64,000 bases of DNA, from contig JBBAWX010000006.1 of NCBI GenBank assembly GCA_040396955.1, positions 62,001 through 126,000 of the forward strand. Reading direction: 5' to 3'. The stretch is from UBA965 sp040396955 (lineage in GTDB: Bacteria > Chloroflexota > Chloroflexia > Chloroflexales > Roseiflexaceae). Below, piece after piece: positions 1-7,967 of this stretch. Below the pieces are notes generated by a model. The model saw only the letters and a list, made by a program, of their open reading frames with translations. It did no database searches and had not been told where the DNA came from. The first letter of the stretch is position 1; every line of letters begins with the position of its first letter. A program made the translations under genes and the position numbers.

Positions 1-1346
1 TGCACCAACAAACACGGGGTGACATTGACACCTATGCCGAAACGGTCAATGCCTACCGCATCGATGGTAGCATCGATGCGACCAAGCGCACCTGGTCGGC
101 ACAGCTACATCTTTTTTATATCAACACCAGTGCCGATACCATCAACGAACTCCCGTTGCGACTCTTTGCCAACCTACCCGACCTCGGTGGGAGCACCACG
201 CTGAGTGATGTACGCATCGACGGGGAAGCGGTGGAGTTTCGCCTACAAAACGACGACTACATTGCCATGGTTCCCCTGCCCCGCCCACTCGCCCCGGGTG
301 CGCGCCTCACCCTGCGTTGTGACTTCGTCACCCAGATTCCGTGGAACGTGGGACGTACGCTGTATGGGGCCTTCAATCATGACGGGCAAAGCATGTCGCT
401 GGCATCAGCCTACCCGATGGTGGCCGAATACGGTGCTACGGGCTGGGAGATCGACATCCCCGACACCAAAGGCGACCTGGTCAACAGCCCGATGGCCTTC
501 TATGATGTCACGGTGACCGTCCCACAGCCCTACCGACTTGCGAGCACGGGCACTGCCATCGACACCACGCGGCGTACCTACGCCACCCAATATCGTGTGG
601 TTAGCGGGCTACAGCGCGATTTCATGGCCGTAATTAGCTTGCTCGGCGTCACCAGCCAACATGTGGATGGCACGCTCATTCATGTGTATTACCCGCTGGG
701 ACGCTACACGGACGGGCAACGAGCGCTCAAGTACGCCCAGCAATCACTCCAACTCTACAATCGCATCTTTGGGCAATACCCGTACAACGAACTCGACATC
801 GTTGCCGTGGATGCGAGTAGTTTTTATGGGGTCGAATACCCGGGGCTTATTTTGATGCAAGATCGTCTGTTTGAGACGGCATGGCAACTCGAGAGCATCA
901 TCGCCCACGAAGTCGCCCATCAGTGGTTTTATAATGTGGTGGGCAACGATGTCCAACTCCATCCCTGGGTCGACGAAAGCCTGGCCAGTTATGCGCAAAT
1001 CCTCTATCGTGAGCAGATCTGGGGCAAACCGGCGGCCATGGTCGAGCGCAACACCTTCGTCCGCCAATACGCCAAACTCGTCGAACGCCGGGTCGATGGA
1101 CCCATCGACCGCCCCATGTGGGAATTCAACCTCTACACCTACAACGTGATTGCCTACGCCAAAGGGGCCCTCTACATCGATGCAATCCGCACGCGTGTCG
1201 GCGACGAGGCATTTGCACGCGGGCTACGGAGCTACTACCAAGACCACCGCTATCAACGGGTCGGTGGTGGCGCGCTTCGTGAGAGTATGGCTCAAGCGTG
1301 TGGTTGTGAGCTACAATCGCTGTATCAGACGTGGGTGCAACCGTAA
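1..1346 (+). CDS. M1 family zinc metallopeptidase, 5' end outside window
   Basis: This is the C-terminal part (about 447 residues visible) of a gluzincin aminopeptidase-type protein; the frame is open back to base 3, so the start lies upstream of the window. The zinc site is explicit: HEVAH at 906-920, followed 19 residues after the second His by the third ligand Glu in the WVDESLASY segment, the M1 arrangement HEXXH-X18-E. A Tyr-rich helical tail follows, and the protein ends soon after the catalytic domain, so it is shorter than PepN-type enzymes. The visible N-terminal part is beta-rich, as in M1 domain 1. Substrate and location are unknown because the signal-peptide region is missing. The next gene starts 25 bases downstream on the same strand. 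Confidence 0.85.
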   Translation, partial: HQQTRGDIDTYAETVNAYRIDGSIDATKRTWSAQLHLFYINTSADTINELPLRLFANLPDLGGSTTLSDVRIDGEAVEFRLQNDDYIAMVPLPRPLAPGARLTLRCDFVTQIPWNVGRTLYGAFNHDGQSMSLASAYPMVAEYGATGWEIDIPDTKGDLVNSPMAFYDVTVTVPQPYRLASTGTAIDTTRRTYATQYRVVSGLQRDFMAVISLLGVTSQHVDGTLIHVYYPLGRYTDGQRALKYAQQSLQLYNRIFGQYPYNELDIVAVDASSFYGVEYPGLILMQDRLFETAWQLESIIAHEVAHQWFYNVVGNDVQLHPWVDESLASYAQILYREQIWGKPAAMVERNTFVRQYAKLVERRVDGPIDRPMWEFNLYTYNVIAYAKGALYIDAIRTRVGDEAFARGLRSYYQDHRYQRVGGGALRESMAQACGCELQSLYQTWVQP

Positions 1347-1371
1347 GCACCCCCACCAAAGAGGACATCAG

Positions 1372-2799
1372 ATGACGACCGCACCTCGACCGTTTTTATT
1401 GGCAGGCGTGGCCACCCACGGGGAGCACTACACCATTCACTGCCCGTACGACCAACGCCCAGTGAGCAGTGTGTGTCGCGCTAGTGCAGAGCACCTCTCC
1501 CAGGCCATTGCCGCCGCCGATCAAAGCTTTGCGCAGACCAAAGCACTGCCTGCGCACCGCCGTGCCAGCATTCTTCGCACCATTGCCAGCCACATTCAGG
1601 CCCAGGCAGAAGCGTTTGCACAGGTGATAGCGCTCGAAGCCGGCAAACCGATCAAGCAGGCCCGTGGCGAAGTGCAACGGGCCGTGACCACCTTTCAGAC
1701 AGCGGCCGATGAATGCAGTCAAAGTCACGACGAAATCCTCCGACTCGACCGAGCTCCAGGTGGCGAAGGGCGACACGCCATGACACGCCGCTTCCCAATT
1801 GGCCCGATTGCTGCGATTTCGCCCTTCAATTTTCCACTCAACTTGGTAGCCCACAAGGTGGCACCTGCGCTAGCCGCTGGTTGCCCGGTTCTTTTGAAGC
1901 CGGCATCGCAGACCCCAACTGCGGCCTTGATGCTCGGCGAGATTATCGTGGCTGCTGGGTGGCCGGCTGGCGCCATCAGCGTGTTGCCCATGCAGAGCCG
2001 TGACACCGACCAGCTCATCAGCGATGAGCGCATCGCCATGTTGAGTTTCACCGGTTCGCCTGCGGTCGGGTGGGAGCTCCGCAAACGGGCTGGGCGCAAA
2101 CGTGTGACGCTCGAATTGGGCGGCAATGCCGGCGTGATTGTGCACGACGATGCCGATATCGTTGACGCCGCCCAACGTTGCGTGGCTGGTGGCTTCAACT
2201 ATGCGGGACAAAGTTGTATTAGTGTGCAACGTATTTTCGTCCATCAGTCGGTCTATCAGGCGTTTGTCGCGGCCCTTGTGGCAGGAGTACACCGCTTGGT
2301 CGTGGGGGATCCACTCGATGAAACAGCAGATTTAAGCGCACTCATCAATCCGAGTGAAGGTGAGCGTCTCGCCGAGTGGTTCGCCGAAGCACGCGGCGCT
2401 GGTGCGACGTTTTTGTGCGGTGGCACTGTCACGCACGGTGTGGTAGCTCCCACCGTCATCGCCAACGCGGCACCACATCTCAACGTTAGCTGCCGGGAAG
2501 TCTTCGCACCCGTCGTAACGGTCACCCCATACCACGATTTTGCCGAGGCCGTCGCCATGGTCAACGACAGCGATTTTGGCTTGCAAGCGGCCGTCTTCAC
2601 CAACGACATCAACCGCATCTACCTGGCGTACGACCTGCTCGAAGTCGGCGGAGTCATCATCAACGATATGCCCACATGGCGACTTGATCCGATGCCGTAC
2701 GGTGGGGTCAAGCAATCCGGATACGGGCGTGAAGGACTCCGATATGCCATCGAAGAGATGACCGAACTCAAACTCATGGTCATCAACCTGCGCCACTAG
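1372..2799 (+). CDS. NAD(P)-dependent aldehyde dehydrogenase
   Basis: A 475-residue ALDH-superfamily enzyme that oxidises an aldehyde to an acid. The general base Glu is E248 in LELGGN, the nucleophile Cys is C282 in GQSCIS, and the oxyanion Asn is N153 in PFNFP; K176 in LLKPAS fits the cofactor-binding site. The frame is open further upstream into the previous gene, but the ATG at 1372 has AGAGG just before it and gives a normal family length. The SFTGS and LELGGN segments resemble the branch that includes lactaldehyde, phosphonoacetaldehyde and non-phosphorylating glyceraldehyde-3-phosphate dehydrogenases; the substrate cannot be chosen from sequence alone. No pathway partner is visible next to it. 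Confidence 0.88.
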   Translation: MTTAPRPFLLAGVATHGEHYTIHCPYDQRPVSSVCRASAEHLSQAIAAADQSFAQTKALPAHRRASILRTIASHIQAQAEAFAQVIALEAGKPIKQARGEVQRAVTTFQTAADECSQSHDEILRLDRAPGGEGRHAMTRRFPIGPIAAISPFNFPLNLVAHKVAPALAAGCPVLLKPASQTPTAALMLGEIIVAAGWPAGAISVLPMQSRDTDQLISDERIAMLSFTGSPAVGWELRKRAGRKRVTLELGGNAGVIVHDDADIVDAAQRCVAGGFNYAGQSCISVQRIFVHQSVYQAFVAALVAGVHRLVVGDPLDETADLSALINPSEGERLAEWFAEARGAGATFLCGGTVTHGVVAPTVIANAAPHLNVSCREVFAPVVTVTPYHDFAEAVAMVNDSDFGLQAAVFTNDINRIYLAYDLLEVGGVIINDMPTWRLDPMPYGGVKQSGYGREGLRYAIEEMTELKLMVINLRH

Positions 2800-2876
2800 T
2801 GCAACCCGCCGTCGTGCTTGGTCGTCGTACATAGGAGATCCTCGACGGATCGTGTGTAAGGTGGAGGTCTATCGCC

Positions 2877-3260
2877 ATGAACATCCATACGCGTTTTTTT
2901 CGGAGCCGAAGTGATGCGATGATTGCTGGAGTTGCGAGTGGTATCGCCCGTGCCCTTGGCCTCGACGCATGGATTGTACGACTCATCCTGTTGATTCTGG
3001 TCATCGGCTTCGGCACCGGAGTACTCGCATATTTCATCTTGTGGATTATCATGCCACTCGAGCCCGAGGGCGTCATTATTCAGCCCTATCAATTCGCCAA
3101 CGACGAAGTCAGTCAACGCCGAGCATGGATTGGCGGTGTGCTGATGTTGATTGGTGCCTATCTGCTCGTTACGTTGCTGTTTGGGCCACAAATCTGGCGT
3201 TGGGCGCTACCGGTTATGCTCATCATCGGCGGGATTATTTTATTCGGCAACAAAAAATAA
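2877..3260 (+). CDS. PspC-domain membrane protein
   Basis: A 127-residue protein whose N-terminal half is a PspC domain: basic start, a segment around AGVASGIARALGLD, then the first long hydrophobic helix (about residues 37-60). Two more hydrophobic segments near the C terminus (about 88-103 and 107-122) give a small three-helix membrane protein. PspC proteins belong to envelope-stress responses or serve as membrane anchors, but no pspA-like partner is next to it. The ATG has GGAGG 8 bases upstream. A perfect hairpin lies 26 bases after the stop, between this gene and the convergent lon. Confidence 0.75.
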   Translation: MNIHTRFFRSRSDAMIAGVASGIARALGLDAWIVRLILLILVIGFGTGVLAYFILWIIMPLEPEGVIIQPYQFANDEVSQRRAWIGGVLMLIGAYLLVTLLFGPQIWRWALPVMLIIGGIILFGNKK

Positions 3261-3286
3261 CCCCTGCATGCATCCCCAACAATACC

Positions 3287-3320
3287 GACGCCCCGTGACC
3301 GGACATGGTCACGGGGCGTC
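3287..3320. terminator. Perfect 14-bp hairpin between convergent genes
   Basis: Inverted repeat with a 14-bp GC-rich perfect stem (3287-3300 pairs with 3307-3320) and a 6-base loop. It lies between the stop of the PspC gene (+) and the stop of lon (-), where a bidirectional terminator is expected. There is no T-run after the stem on either strand, so it is not a classical intrinsic terminator; it may act with Rho or protect 3' ends. Confidence 0.6.
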
Positions 3321-3337
3321 GTGTGCCGACTACTCGA

Positions 3338-5698
3338 TTACGAACACAAGGCGATTTGCAAGACTTCATCCATGGATTTCACCGGGATGATTTGCAATTC
3401 AGCCCGCACCCGTTGTGGAATGTCACTGATATCTTTGCTATTCCCATGGGGCATGATGAGGGTCTTGATTCCCGCGCGGTGCGCCGCCAATGATTTTTCT
3501 TTGAGTCCACCAATTGGTAGCACTTTGCCACGCAGAGTTACTTCCCCGGTCATGGCCACATCATGGCGCACTTTGCGACCAGTCATCGCCGAAATCAGTG
3601 CTGTCGTCATGGTAATCCCAGCTGATGGGCCATCTTTGGGGACGGCGCCTTCAGGCACGTGGATGTGGATGATGTGATCATCAAAGAAAGACGGCAATAC
3701 ACCGTAGCTCTCGGCCCGCGAACGGGCATAGGTCAAGGCTGCTTGGGCGGATTCTTTCATCACGTCACCAAGTTTGCCGGTCAACTGCAGAGCCCCCTTG
3801 CCCCGCACTGGGAGCACCTCAATGGGCAGCGTCTCACCACCCACCGCGGTCCAGGCCACCCCCATGGCAACACCTACCTCGTCTTGGCTTTCGGCCATGG
3901 CGTATTCAAAGCGTGGCACGCCGAGGTAATGCTCAATGTCGTTGGGGCCAATCACGACGGCATCGGGAGTCGTAGTGGCTTCAGCCACCCGGCGCGCCAC
4001 CTTCCGACAGATGGTGGCGATTTCACGCTCAAGGGCACGCACCCCAGACTCACGAGTATAGCCACGGATGATGGCCAGCATGCTCTCAGGCGTGATTTGC
4101 ACCATCTCGTTGTTGAGACCATGCGCTTCACGTTGCTTGGGGAACAAAAAGCGTTGGGCAATGCCGGCTTTTTCCTCTTCCGTATATCCACTCATTTCGA
4201 TGATTTCCATGCGGTCACGCAACGGTCCCGGAATGGTATCGAGTTGATTGGCCGTTGCAATGAACACCACCTGCGACAAATCGAAGGGGATTTCAAGGTA
4301 ATGATCGGAAAACGTGCCGTTTTGCTCGGGATCAAGGACCTCAAGTAACGCAGAGGTGGGATCTCCACGAAAATCTTGGCCCACTTTGTCGATTTCATCG
4401 AGCACAAAGACTGCTGCCCGCGATTTGGCGCTTTTCATGCCTTGGATGACACGACCCGGCATGGCACCGATGTAGGTCCGTCGATGTCCACGAATTTCAG
4501 CTTCATCACGGACACCACCGAGACTCATACGCACAAATTTGCGCCCCAAGGCTCTGGCCACCGAGCGTCCCAATGACGTTTTGCCTACTCCGGGAGGGCC
4601 GACAAGGCACAAGATGGGCGAGCGCATATTGGTCCCCACCAACTTGCGCACCGCGATGTACTCCACGATACGCTCTTTGACTTTCTCGAGGCCGAAATGG
4701 TCTTCGTCAAGCACAGTTTGAGCAGCATCCACGTGGATTTCGGCAATGGGCTCTAGGTTCCACGGCAACGACATCAACCAGTCAATGTAGGAGCGAATGA
4801 CGCCCGCTTCGGGGCTCCCCGGGCCTTGCTGGGCCAGCCGTCGGTATTCGTGGAGTGCCTGGTCACGCACATAATCGGGAGCCGTCATGGCCATGATTTT
4901 GCGTTTGAGCTCATCCACCGGGTCATCGGCTTCTTCGTCTTCGCCCAATTCACGGCGAATCACCCGAATCTGCTCACGGAGAAAGTACTCTTTTTGCCCT
5001 TGGTCGAGAATCTCCTTGGTATCCTGCTGGATCTTCTGGCGGATTTTCATCAGCTCGAGATGGCGTGCCAACAGCCGTTGGGTGATTTGCAGGCGTTCAA
5101 GCGGGTCGAGGGCATTGAGAATCAAGAGGCGTTCCGAAAAATCGAAGGCCGGGGCATAGGTGACAATGTCGGCGAGATGCCCGGGAGTATCAATGCGATG
5201 CACGAACGCGACGGCCTCTTGGGGCACTTCACCAAGCTGATCAACGAATTCATCGACCTGGGCTTTGACCGTCTCCATGAGTGCTTCGACGTCCATGTCA
5301 ACCACCACGGCGGTCTCACTGACGGATTCGGCGGTCACCAAGTAGTGCGGGTCCACCTGCACCACGGATCCCACACGGGCCCGATGCAACCCTTCGAGGA
5401 TGATGCGTGCCGTACCATCCGGGAGTTTCATGAATTCTTCGAGTCGCGCCACCACTCCCACAGGTGGGAGCGCTGGCGGCGTGCCGTTTTTGTAGAGCTC
5501 GATTTCAGATTCGGGCACATAGATCAACAGCACCGCTTGCTGGGCCTCCCATGCCACTTCCATGGCGCGGAACGACTTGCCCTGGCCAATTTGCAGTGGC
5601 ACCGTCATCTGCGGCATGATGACCATTTCGCCGAGCACGACCAGTGGAAAAATGGGGGCATCCGCAACATGAACGTGCATGGTATCTATTGAGGTCAT
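3338..5698 (-). CDS. lon: ATP-dependent protease Lon
   Basis: A 786-residue LonA protease that degrades misfolded and regulatory proteins in the cytoplasm. Order: N-terminal LON substrate domain (about 10-200), coiled helical linker, AAA+ module with Walker A GPPGVGKT and Walker B VFVLDEIDK, then the Ser-Lys protease domain. The catalytic dyad is S692 in KDGPSAG and K735 in GGLKEK, with the 43-residue spacing of E. coli Lon. The frame also offers a GTG at 5707, but the ATG at 5698 has AGGTGA at the right distance and is preferred. Length is typical. It lies downstream of tpiA on the same strand, separated by a strong hairpin, so it probably has its own transcript control. Confidence 0.96.
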   Translation of the reverse strand: MTSIDTMHVHVADAPIFPLVVLGEMVIMPQMTVPLQIGQGKSFRAMEVAWEAQQAVLLIYVPESEIELYKNGTPPALPPVGVVARLEEFMKLPDGTARIILEGLHRARVGSVVQVDPHYLVTAESVSETAVVVDMDVEALMETVKAQVDEFVDQLGEVPQEAVAFVHRIDTPGHLADIVTYAPAFDFSERLLILNALDPLERLQITQRLLARHLELMKIRQKIQQDTKEILDQGQKEYFLREQIRVIRRELGEDEEADDPVDELKRKIMAMTAPDYVRDQALHEYRRLAQQGPGSPEAGVIRSYIDWLMSLPWNLEPIAEIHVDAAQTVLDEDHFGLEKVKERIVEYIAVRKLVGTNMRSPILCLVGPPGVGKTSLGRSVARALGRKFVRMSLGGVRDEAEIRGHRRTYIGAMPGRVIQGMKSAKSRAAVFVLDEIDKVGQDFRGDPTSALLEVLDPEQNGTFSDHYLEIPFDLSQVVFIATANQLDTIPGPLRDRMEIIEMSGYTEEEKAGIAQRFLFPKQREAHGLNNEMVQITPESMLAIIRGYTRESGVRALEREIATICRKVARRVAEATTTPDAVVIGPNDIEHYLGVPRFEYAMAESQDEVGVAMGVAWTAVGGETLPIEVLPVRGKGALQLTGKLGDVMKESAQAALTYARSRAESYGVLPSFFDDHIIHIHVPEGAVPKDGPSAGITMTTALISAMTGRKVRHDVAMTGEVTLRGKVLPIGGLKEKSLAAHRAGIKTLIMPHGNSKDISDIPQRVRAELQIIPVKSMDEVLQIALCS

Positions 5699-5720
5699 CG
5701 GTTTCACCTAACTGCTAGAG

Positions 5721-5748
5721 GACCGCAGGGGCGGTCGCCCCTGCGGTC
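5721..5748. terminator. Perfect 13-bp hairpin between tpiA and lon
   Basis: A GC-rich inverted repeat with 13 complementary bases on each side of a 2-base centre (in practice a 12-bp stem and 4-base loop), placed 12 bases after the tpiA stop and just upstream of the lon ribosome-binding site on the minus strand. No T-run follows on that strand. It could end or attenuate tpiA transcription before lon, or stabilise a processed tpiA 3' end. Confidence 0.55.
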
Positions 5749-5760
5749 ACGGGTTACCTT

Positions 5761-6513
5761 TTAAACGCGATACTGCACAATGCGCAAGAAGCTTTCGGCG
5801 ACCAAAGCGGCACCGCCCACCAACGCACCGTCGATATCGGGCTGAGCCATCAACTCATCGACATTATCGGGCTTCACGCTACCGCCGTACTGGATGCGGA
5901 CTGCGTCGGCCTGGGCACCACCGAGGCGGCGCAACTCGGCACGAATGGCGGCATGCATGGCTTGAGCGTCCGCAGCAGTTGCTGTGAGACCGGTGCCAAT
6001 GGCCCACACCGGCTCATAGGCAATGACCACTTGGTCGATTTGTGTGGCGAGGGCAGCCAACGCACCCTGCACTTGCCCGAGGACGACCTGCTCAGCCTGG
6101 CCTGATTCACGCTCGCTCCGGGTCTCACCGACACAGATGATGGGGGTCATGCCGGCTTGGAGCACGGCAGCCGCTTTGCGGGCCACCATGGTGTCACTTT
6201 CGGCAAACAATTGCCGGCGCTCACTGTGGCCGACGATAACATAGCGACACCCAACATCGCGCAACATAGCCGGTGAAATCTCCCCCGTGAATGCGCCGTG
6301 GGACTCCGGATACACATTTTGGGCCCCGAGGCCAATCTGACTATCGGCGAGGCGACCAGCCACACTTGCAAGCGCCGTGAACGTGGGGCAAATGACGATT
6401 TCACGGTCAGCAGCAACGGTGCCACTCGCGGCTACTAGCGCATCGGTCAACGCCACTGCCTCGGAGATGGTCTTGTGCATCTTCCAGTTGCCAGCAATTA
6501 ATGTTGTACGCAT
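5761..6513 (-). CDS. tpiA: Triosephosphate isomerase
   Basis: A 250-residue TIM-barrel enzyme that interconverts dihydroxyacetone phosphate and glyceraldehyde 3-phosphate in glycolysis and gluconeogenesis. Catalytic residues are all present: N9 and K11 in GNWKMHK, H96 in VGHSERR, E167 in AYEPVWAIGTG, plus the phosphate-binding YGGSVKPDN loop near the C terminus. Full family length. The ATG is preceded by AGAGGA. A candidate promoter lies in the 64-base gap upstream, so it is probably expressed apart from the peptidase gene behind it. Confidence 0.97.
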   Translation of the reverse strand: MRTTLIAGNWKMHKTISEAVALTDALVAASGTVAADREIVICPTFTALASVAGRLADSQIGLGAQNVYPESHGAFTGEISPAMLRDVGCRYVIVGHSERRQLFAESDTMVARKAAAVLQAGMTPIICVGETRSERESGQAEQVVLGQVQGALAALATQIDQVVIAYEPVWAIGTGLTATAADAQAMHAAIRAELRRLGGAQADAVRIQYGGSVKPDNVDELMAQPDIDGALVGGAALVAESFLRIVQYRV

Positions 6514-6535
6514 GTTGTTCCTCTAATTGTGTAGT

Positions 6536-6565
6536 CGTATAGTACACGAATGAAATATGCATCAA
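6536..6565 (-). promoter_or_regulatory. Candidate promoter of tpiA
   Basis: On the minus strand TTGATG (6565-6560) and TATACG (6541-6536) are 18 bases apart, 23 bases upstream of the tpiA start codon. This matches the sigma-70 layout with good but imperfect boxes. Inferred from sequence only. Confidence 0.4.
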
Positions 6566-6577
6566 CGAGCAGGGTGC

Positions 6578-7249
6578 TTACCCGGCCAAGGCTTGTACCA
6601 TCCAACCCCAGATGGAAATGAACACTTCTTGGCGACTCAAATAAAAGACCATCACGGCACCCACGACGACCGTGGCCACGTAGATGACGGGCGACCACGC
6701 CAACACTTTGGCGCCGTCGAATGGCCCGCCTGGAATCATGTTGAAGAGCCCCATCCAGGCGTTGAGCGTGAAGCCGATGACACACATGGTCAACAGAATG
6801 TCGAGATCCCAGCCGATGACGTACAACAGCGGGTAGAGCAACAAGAAAACGAACGAGAGCACAAAATTGGAGATGGGGCCGGCCAAGGCTATTTTACCGA
6901 TGCGCTCCTTGTCGTTGACGCCAGTGTGCCAGACAGCGCCGGGAGCTGCCACAAAAATACCGGCGAGCGCAATCACCAGTGACAACAGGAGCCAACGGGT
7001 ATCGGCGGCAAAATGTGCTTGCGCCCCGAAACGCCGCGCAACTTCACGATGGGCAACTTCGTGGACCACGAAGCCGATCCCACAGACAATACTGGCGACG
7101 AGCAAGTTTTCAATCATCACGGGAGTCAACAGGTTCACCGCGCCGGTGCGGTAGATGGCATATGCAACGGAAGTACCCGCCCATGCTTTGGCGAGCTCTA
7201 CTACATCATCGTGAGCTGGGCCGCGCAACATCATATCTGGTTGTGTCAT
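6578..7249 (-). CDS. Site-2-protease-like M50 zinc peptidase, integral membrane
   Basis: A 223-residue multi-pass membrane protein with the intramembrane metalloprotease signature: HEVAH (H63, E64, H67) inside a hydrophobic helix and the third zinc ligand D178 in MIPGGPFDG in a later helix, the NxxPxxxxDG-type motif of the S2P family. It lacks PDZ or CBS domains, so it is a minimal SpoIVFB/YdiL-like form. Such enzymes cut membrane-anchored regulators, for example anti-sigma factors; the divergent ECF sigma gene starts about 150 bases away, which is suggestive but not proof. A GTG at 7252 precedes the ATG; AAGGA spacing favours the ATG at 7249. Confidence 0.85.
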   Translation of the reverse strand: MTQPDMMLRGPAHDDVVELAKAWAGTSVAYAIYRTGAVNLLTPVMIENLLVASIVCGIGFVVHEVAHREVARRFGAQAHFAADTRWLLLSLVIALAGIFVAAPGAVWHTGVNDKERIGKIALAGPISNFVLSFVFLLLYPLLYVIGWDLDILLTMCVIGFTLNAWMGLFNMIPGGPFDGAKVLAWSPVIYVATVVVGAVMVFYLSRQEVFISIWGWMVQALAG

Positions 7250-7278
7250 CACAAATCCTTTTCAATACACCACGTGTC

Positions 7279-7287
7279 ATTATAGCA
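7279..7287 (-). promoter_or_regulatory. Extended -10 promoter of the M50 peptidase gene
   Basis: On the minus strand the sequence TGCTATAAT (7287-7279) is a perfect extended -10 (TGn plus TATAAT), placed 29 bases before the start codon. No good -35 is seen, as is usual for extended -10 promoters. Confidence 0.5.
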
Positions 7288-7401
7288 GACCACTCAGCGT
7301 TTTTGCGTGGTAATGCATTGGTAACGCACTGCACGGAGACTATGCATATCGGCCCACACAACAGCAGAAAAGGGACGAGCGTTTAGTAGGAGGCAAACGA
7401 T

Positions 7402-7890
7402 ATGCATCACCAACGTGTCACCGAGCTCTATCAGCACCATGCCGACGCTATTCGTCGGTTCATCTATCGCCGCACTGGCGACATGGCGCTCAGTGAAGAT
7501 TTGTGCAACGACGTCTTTGTGCGTGTCATCGAGGGGTTACCAAGCTATACCGAGCGCGGGCTACCGATTGAGGCCTGGCTCTACCGCATTACGCGTGACC
7601 GCATCATCGACTACTACCGCAAACAGACACATCGCCAGGCACAATCCCTTGATGACGAACACGCGGTGGTGAGCGATGCGGCCACCATTGAAAGCGATGA
7701 CATGTTTCAGCAGATGTTGGCACACCTAAATCCTGAGCAACAACAGGTGCTCTTGTTGCGCTACCGCGACGACCTGACCTTTGCACAAATCGCCCAGGCC
7801 ATGCACCGTAGCGAAGGGGCCGTCAAGCAACTCCGTCTACGCGGCCTACAACAACTCAAAGAGCACTACCGGCCCATACGCAGTGCCTAA
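7402..7890 (+). CDS. RNA polymerase sigma factor, ECF type
   Basis: A 162-residue sigma factor with only regions 2 and 4. Region 2 includes the segment around SEDLCNDVFVRV (the DAEDLxQxxF-like core) and AWLYRITRDRIIDYYRK (2.3/2.4). Region 4 carries LNPEQQQVLLLRY and a helix-turn-helix with SEGAVKQLRLRGLQQL. A strong AGGAGG precedes the ATG. No anti-sigma gene lies next to it; the divergent neighbour encodes an intramembrane protease of the class that often releases ECF factors from membrane anti-sigmas, and the downstream gene is a glycosidase with its own promoter candidate. Target genes are unknown. Confidence 0.9.
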   Translation: MHHQRVTELYQHHADAIRRFIYRRTGDMALSEDLCNDVFVRVIEGLPSYTERGLPIEAWLYRITRDRIIDYYRKQTHRQAQSLDDEHAVVSDAATIESDDMFQQMLAHLNPEQQQVLLLRYRDDLTFAQIAQAMHRSEGAVKQLRLRGLQQLKEHYRPIRSA

Positions 7891-7905
7891 TGACCGCGAA
7901 TTCCG

Positions 7906-7914
7906 TGCTACAAT
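7906..7914 (+). promoter_or_regulatory. Extended -10 promoter of the GH95-like gene
   Basis: TGCTACAAT at 7906-7914, an extended -10 with one mismatch in the hexamer, 53 bases before the start codon and after the stop of the sigma factor gene. No clear -35 box. Confidence 0.4.
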
Positions 7915-7967
7915 GGGGCATTCTGTGGGAAAAACAGTGACAATCATTCGACACAGCGAGGTGTCTC

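Noticed and set aside
3659..5692. Two long plus-strand frames opposite lon
   Set aside because: Lon motifs are complete on the minus strand; the plus frames have shadow composition.
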